Source: Bifidobacterium breve
Lineage (GTDB): Bacteria > Actinomycetota > Actinomycetes > S36-B12
DNA length: 6,548 nt
Direction: 5' to 3'
Assembly (NCBI GenBank): GCA_945870085.1
Contig: CAMBQX010000098.1
Coordinates: forward strand, 1 to 6,548
Each line of letters opens with the position of its first letter. The first letter of the stretch is position 1. The position numbers were made by a program, and so were the translations under genes. Of this stretch, positions 5,036 to 6,548 are shown piece after piece. Below the pieces are notes generated by a model. That model was not told where the DNA came from and ran no database searches. It worked only from the letters and a program-made list of their open reading frames with translations.

Positions 5036-6279
5036 CGCACACCCAAGTCTGCGAGTACGGCATCAGCTGCGCGGCGCCCACTCATCATCGCCCCTTGGAT
5101 GGATGCGGTCTCACGGTAATCACCGCAGACGAACAGGCCGTCGGCAAGTTTCGCCGCACTAGGTATCTGTAGGGGCGGCATCATGGCCGGCAAAGCGTAC
5201 GAAATGGCGTAGTGGGCTAGTGGCTCCCAAGCGGTGGTGTCGACGCCATACATAGTGGCAAGGTGTGTGCGCACCGCTCGTTCGTCTTCGACACTTGCGT
5301 TGGTACCCAGGGCGGACGATGAAATGAGTACCTTGCCGGATGGTGCGTAACTGGGAGCAGCATTTGTCATGACTACCGAATTCAGAACCGGACCGCGATT
5401 TTCACCATCAACAACAAGGACACCGGCTCCACCATTGAGGGTCTTTCCTGATTGCGTCGCCACGTGGTACCAAGTGGTTACCGACCTACCATGTGGCACG
5501 GTGATACTTGGATTCAATGATTTCGCCCCGCTTGGATCGGTAGCGATAACTACCGCGCGCACCCGAAACTCTCCACTGTCGGTGACAACTAATCCAGCTT
5601 TAGCTTTGGTGACGGTGGTGTTGCACCGAACCGACCCAGCTGGGAGTGAGTCGCGAAGTTGTTCGGGGAGTGCCTGCATTCCGGCACTTGGCACTGCTGG
5701 AGTGCCAGTTACAAATGACTTTAAAATTAAATCCATGAATCGCCGCGAGGTTTGTAAATCGGGCTCAAGGAAAACCCCGGTCAAGAAAGGGCGCAGTACC
5801 TTATTGAATAGGGCGTCGTCGATGCCGGCAGCACGCAGCGCAACAGCGCTCGAAAAATCTTCTTCGGACAAAATTCGGTGCGCAGGGGTGTTGGCCGCCC
5901 TGATGGCATACCGCGCAAAGCGCGCTTTGCTAAGCAGTGAGCCGGTGCGTATGGAAGCTGAATCAACGGCCCAGCTCGGCCTGCTGCGCGGGTCACCTAG
6001 TCGGGCATTGCCATCGGCGAGGGCGACCACAACACCTGGAGTAAGTGGGCGAAGTTGCAATGCGTTGTGATCAAGAACCCGTGCGGCTTCGGGATACGCG
6101 GGGTTATAGAGCTGAAATCCACGATCTAATAAATAGCCATCGATTCGGTCGGTGCGCACCCGCCCGCCGACCTCGTCACCGGATTCGAGTACTAAGACGC
6201 TTAGCCCGTGCACTGACAACTCTCGACCAGCGGCGAGACCGGCAAGGCCGGCACCCACTACGACGACGTCGCACGGCAT
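5032..6279 (-). CDS. FAD-dependent amine oxidase/phytoene desaturase-type oxidoreductase
   Basis: A 415-residue flavoprotein. The N-terminal Rossmann motif VVVVGAGLAGLAAGREL (5-21) is followed by an acidic end of the second strand (Glu32) that would bind the FAD ribose and by GDEVGGRVRTD (34-44). LLDRGFQLYNPAYPEA (50-65) is typical of the amine oxidase/protoporphyrinogen oxidase/carotenoid desaturase superfamily. The C-terminal FAD-binding segment is LFVCGDYRETASIQGAMMSGRRAAD (382-406, quoted in part here as CGD and QGAMMSGRRAA). No signal peptide or membrane helix is seen, so it is probably cytoplasmic. The substrate cannot be told from sequence. The ATG at 6279 shares its A with the TAA of the upstream epimerase gene (TAATG) and has no clear ribosome site, so it relies on reinitiation. 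Its stop overlaps the lipB start. Confidence 0.92.
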   Translation of the reverse strand: MPCDVVVVGAGLAGLAAGRELSVHGLSVLVLESGDEVGGRVRTDRIDGYLLDRGFQLYNPAYPEAARVLDHNALQLRPLTPGVVVALADGNARLGDPRSRPSWAVDSASIRTGSLLSKARFARYAIRAANTPAHRILSEEDFSSAVALRAAGIDDALFNKVLRPFLTGVFLEPDLQTSRRFMDLILKSFVTGTPAVPSAGMQALPEQLRDSLPAGSVRCNTTVTKAKAGLVVTDSGEFRVRAVVIATDPSGAKSLNPSITVPHGRSVTTWYHVATQSGKTLNGGAGVLVVDGENRGPVLNSVVMTNAAPSYAPSGKVLISSSALGTNASVEDERAVRTHLATMYGVDTTAWEPLAHYAISYALPAMMPPLQIPSAAKLADGLFVCGDYRETASIQGAMMSGRRAADAVLADLGVR

Positions 6280-6548
6280 TAGGCCAGGGCCGCCCGGATC
6301 GCCGACTCAATGTCTGGGTCCTGCCAAGTGAAGCCCTCGGCTTCTAGCACTGCAGGTACGACTCGAATACTGCCTAGAACTTCACTAGAGAATTCACCGA
6401 GAGCGGTCTTAAGCGCGAAGCTTGGCACCGGTAACAAAGTGGGCCGGCCAAGTACCCGACCCATCGCCGCTGTGACTTCTGCATTGGTTGCAGCGTGCGG
6501 GGCGGTGAGATTGACCGGCCCTGAGATGTTTTCAGAAGTCAAGAGAAA
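6279..6548 (-). CDS. C-terminal part of a TIGR01777/SDR39U1-type epimerase, cut by the right window edge
   Basis: The last 89 residues of a protein whose 5' part lies beyond the window. GPVNLTAPHAATNAEVTAAM, then LGRPTLLPVPSFALKTALGE, then VLEAEGFTWQDPDIESAIRAAL correspond to the end of the NAD(P)-binding SDR epimerase family TIGR01777, whose C-terminal piece is DUF1731. M. tuberculosis has such a gene, Rv2216, directly before lipB. The function of the family in bacteria is not well established. The frame continues to the edge without a start that fits, so this is a true partial gene and not a short protein. The TAA stop overlaps the next gene's ATG by one base. Confidence 0.9.
   Translation of the reverse strand, partial: FLLTSENISGPVNLTAPHAATNAEVTAAMGRVLGRPTLLPVPSFALKTALGEFSSEVLGSIRVVPAVLEAEGFTWQDPDIESAIRAALA

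Noticed and set aside
5369..6070. Plus-strand open frame of 233 codons opposite the FAD oxidoreductase gene
   Set aside because: Antisense shadow: the minus-strand frame carries intact FAD-binding motifs, while this translation shows no domain and no ribosome site of note.

Overview
This window comes from a member of the Actinomycetota. The evidence is the gene order and the protein types: a type I glutamine synthetase whose N-terminus resembles that of Streptomyces, LipA and LipB with actinobacterial features, a two-helix DUF4191 membrane protein, and a small RDD membrane protein divergent from glnA. As I recall it, the core order lipB, lipA, DUF4191 gene, RDD gene, glnA matches Mycobacterium tuberculosis (Rv2217, Rv2218, Rv2219, Rv2219A, Rv2220) and is similar in Streptomyces. 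Base composition is moderate by eye, well below Streptomyces or Mycobacterium, which suggests a lineage with lower GC content. I cannot name the genus.

Layout, right to left on the minus strand: (1) the C-terminal end of a TIGR01777-type epimerase, cut by the window edge; (2) an FAD-dependent amine-oxidase-type oxidoreductase; (3) lipB; (4) lipA; (5) a MOSC-domain protein; (6) a DUF4191 membrane protein. Genes 1 to 6 touch, overlap by 1 to 4 bases or lie less than 10 bases apart, so they look like one operon. A small RDD membrane protein gene on the plus strand runs head-on into the end of this operon, and the two stop codons overlap. Divergent from the RDD gene, glnA runs on the minus strand towards the left end and finishes at a strong intrinsic terminator with a UUCG loop. 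A short open frame that may be the tail of a convergent plus-strand gene occupies the left edge.

Function: LipB moves octanoyl groups from acyl carrier protein to lipoyl domains and LipA inserts the two sulfurs, giving protein-bound lipoate for the 2-oxoacid dehydrogenases and the glycine cleavage system. GlnA assimilates ammonium, and its conserved adenylylation tyrosine is present. The interval between glnA and the RDD gene holds four pentamers at an exact 11-base period matching the GlnR a/b box pattern, so nitrogen control of glnA, and possibly of the RDD gene, is likely. I see no mobile element, CRISPR array, tRNA or rRNA. This is mostly conserved core genome. The less ordinary points are the MOSC gene coupled to lipA, the oxidoreductase and epimerase genes upstream of lipB, and the RDD gene trapped antisense between two minus-strand units.
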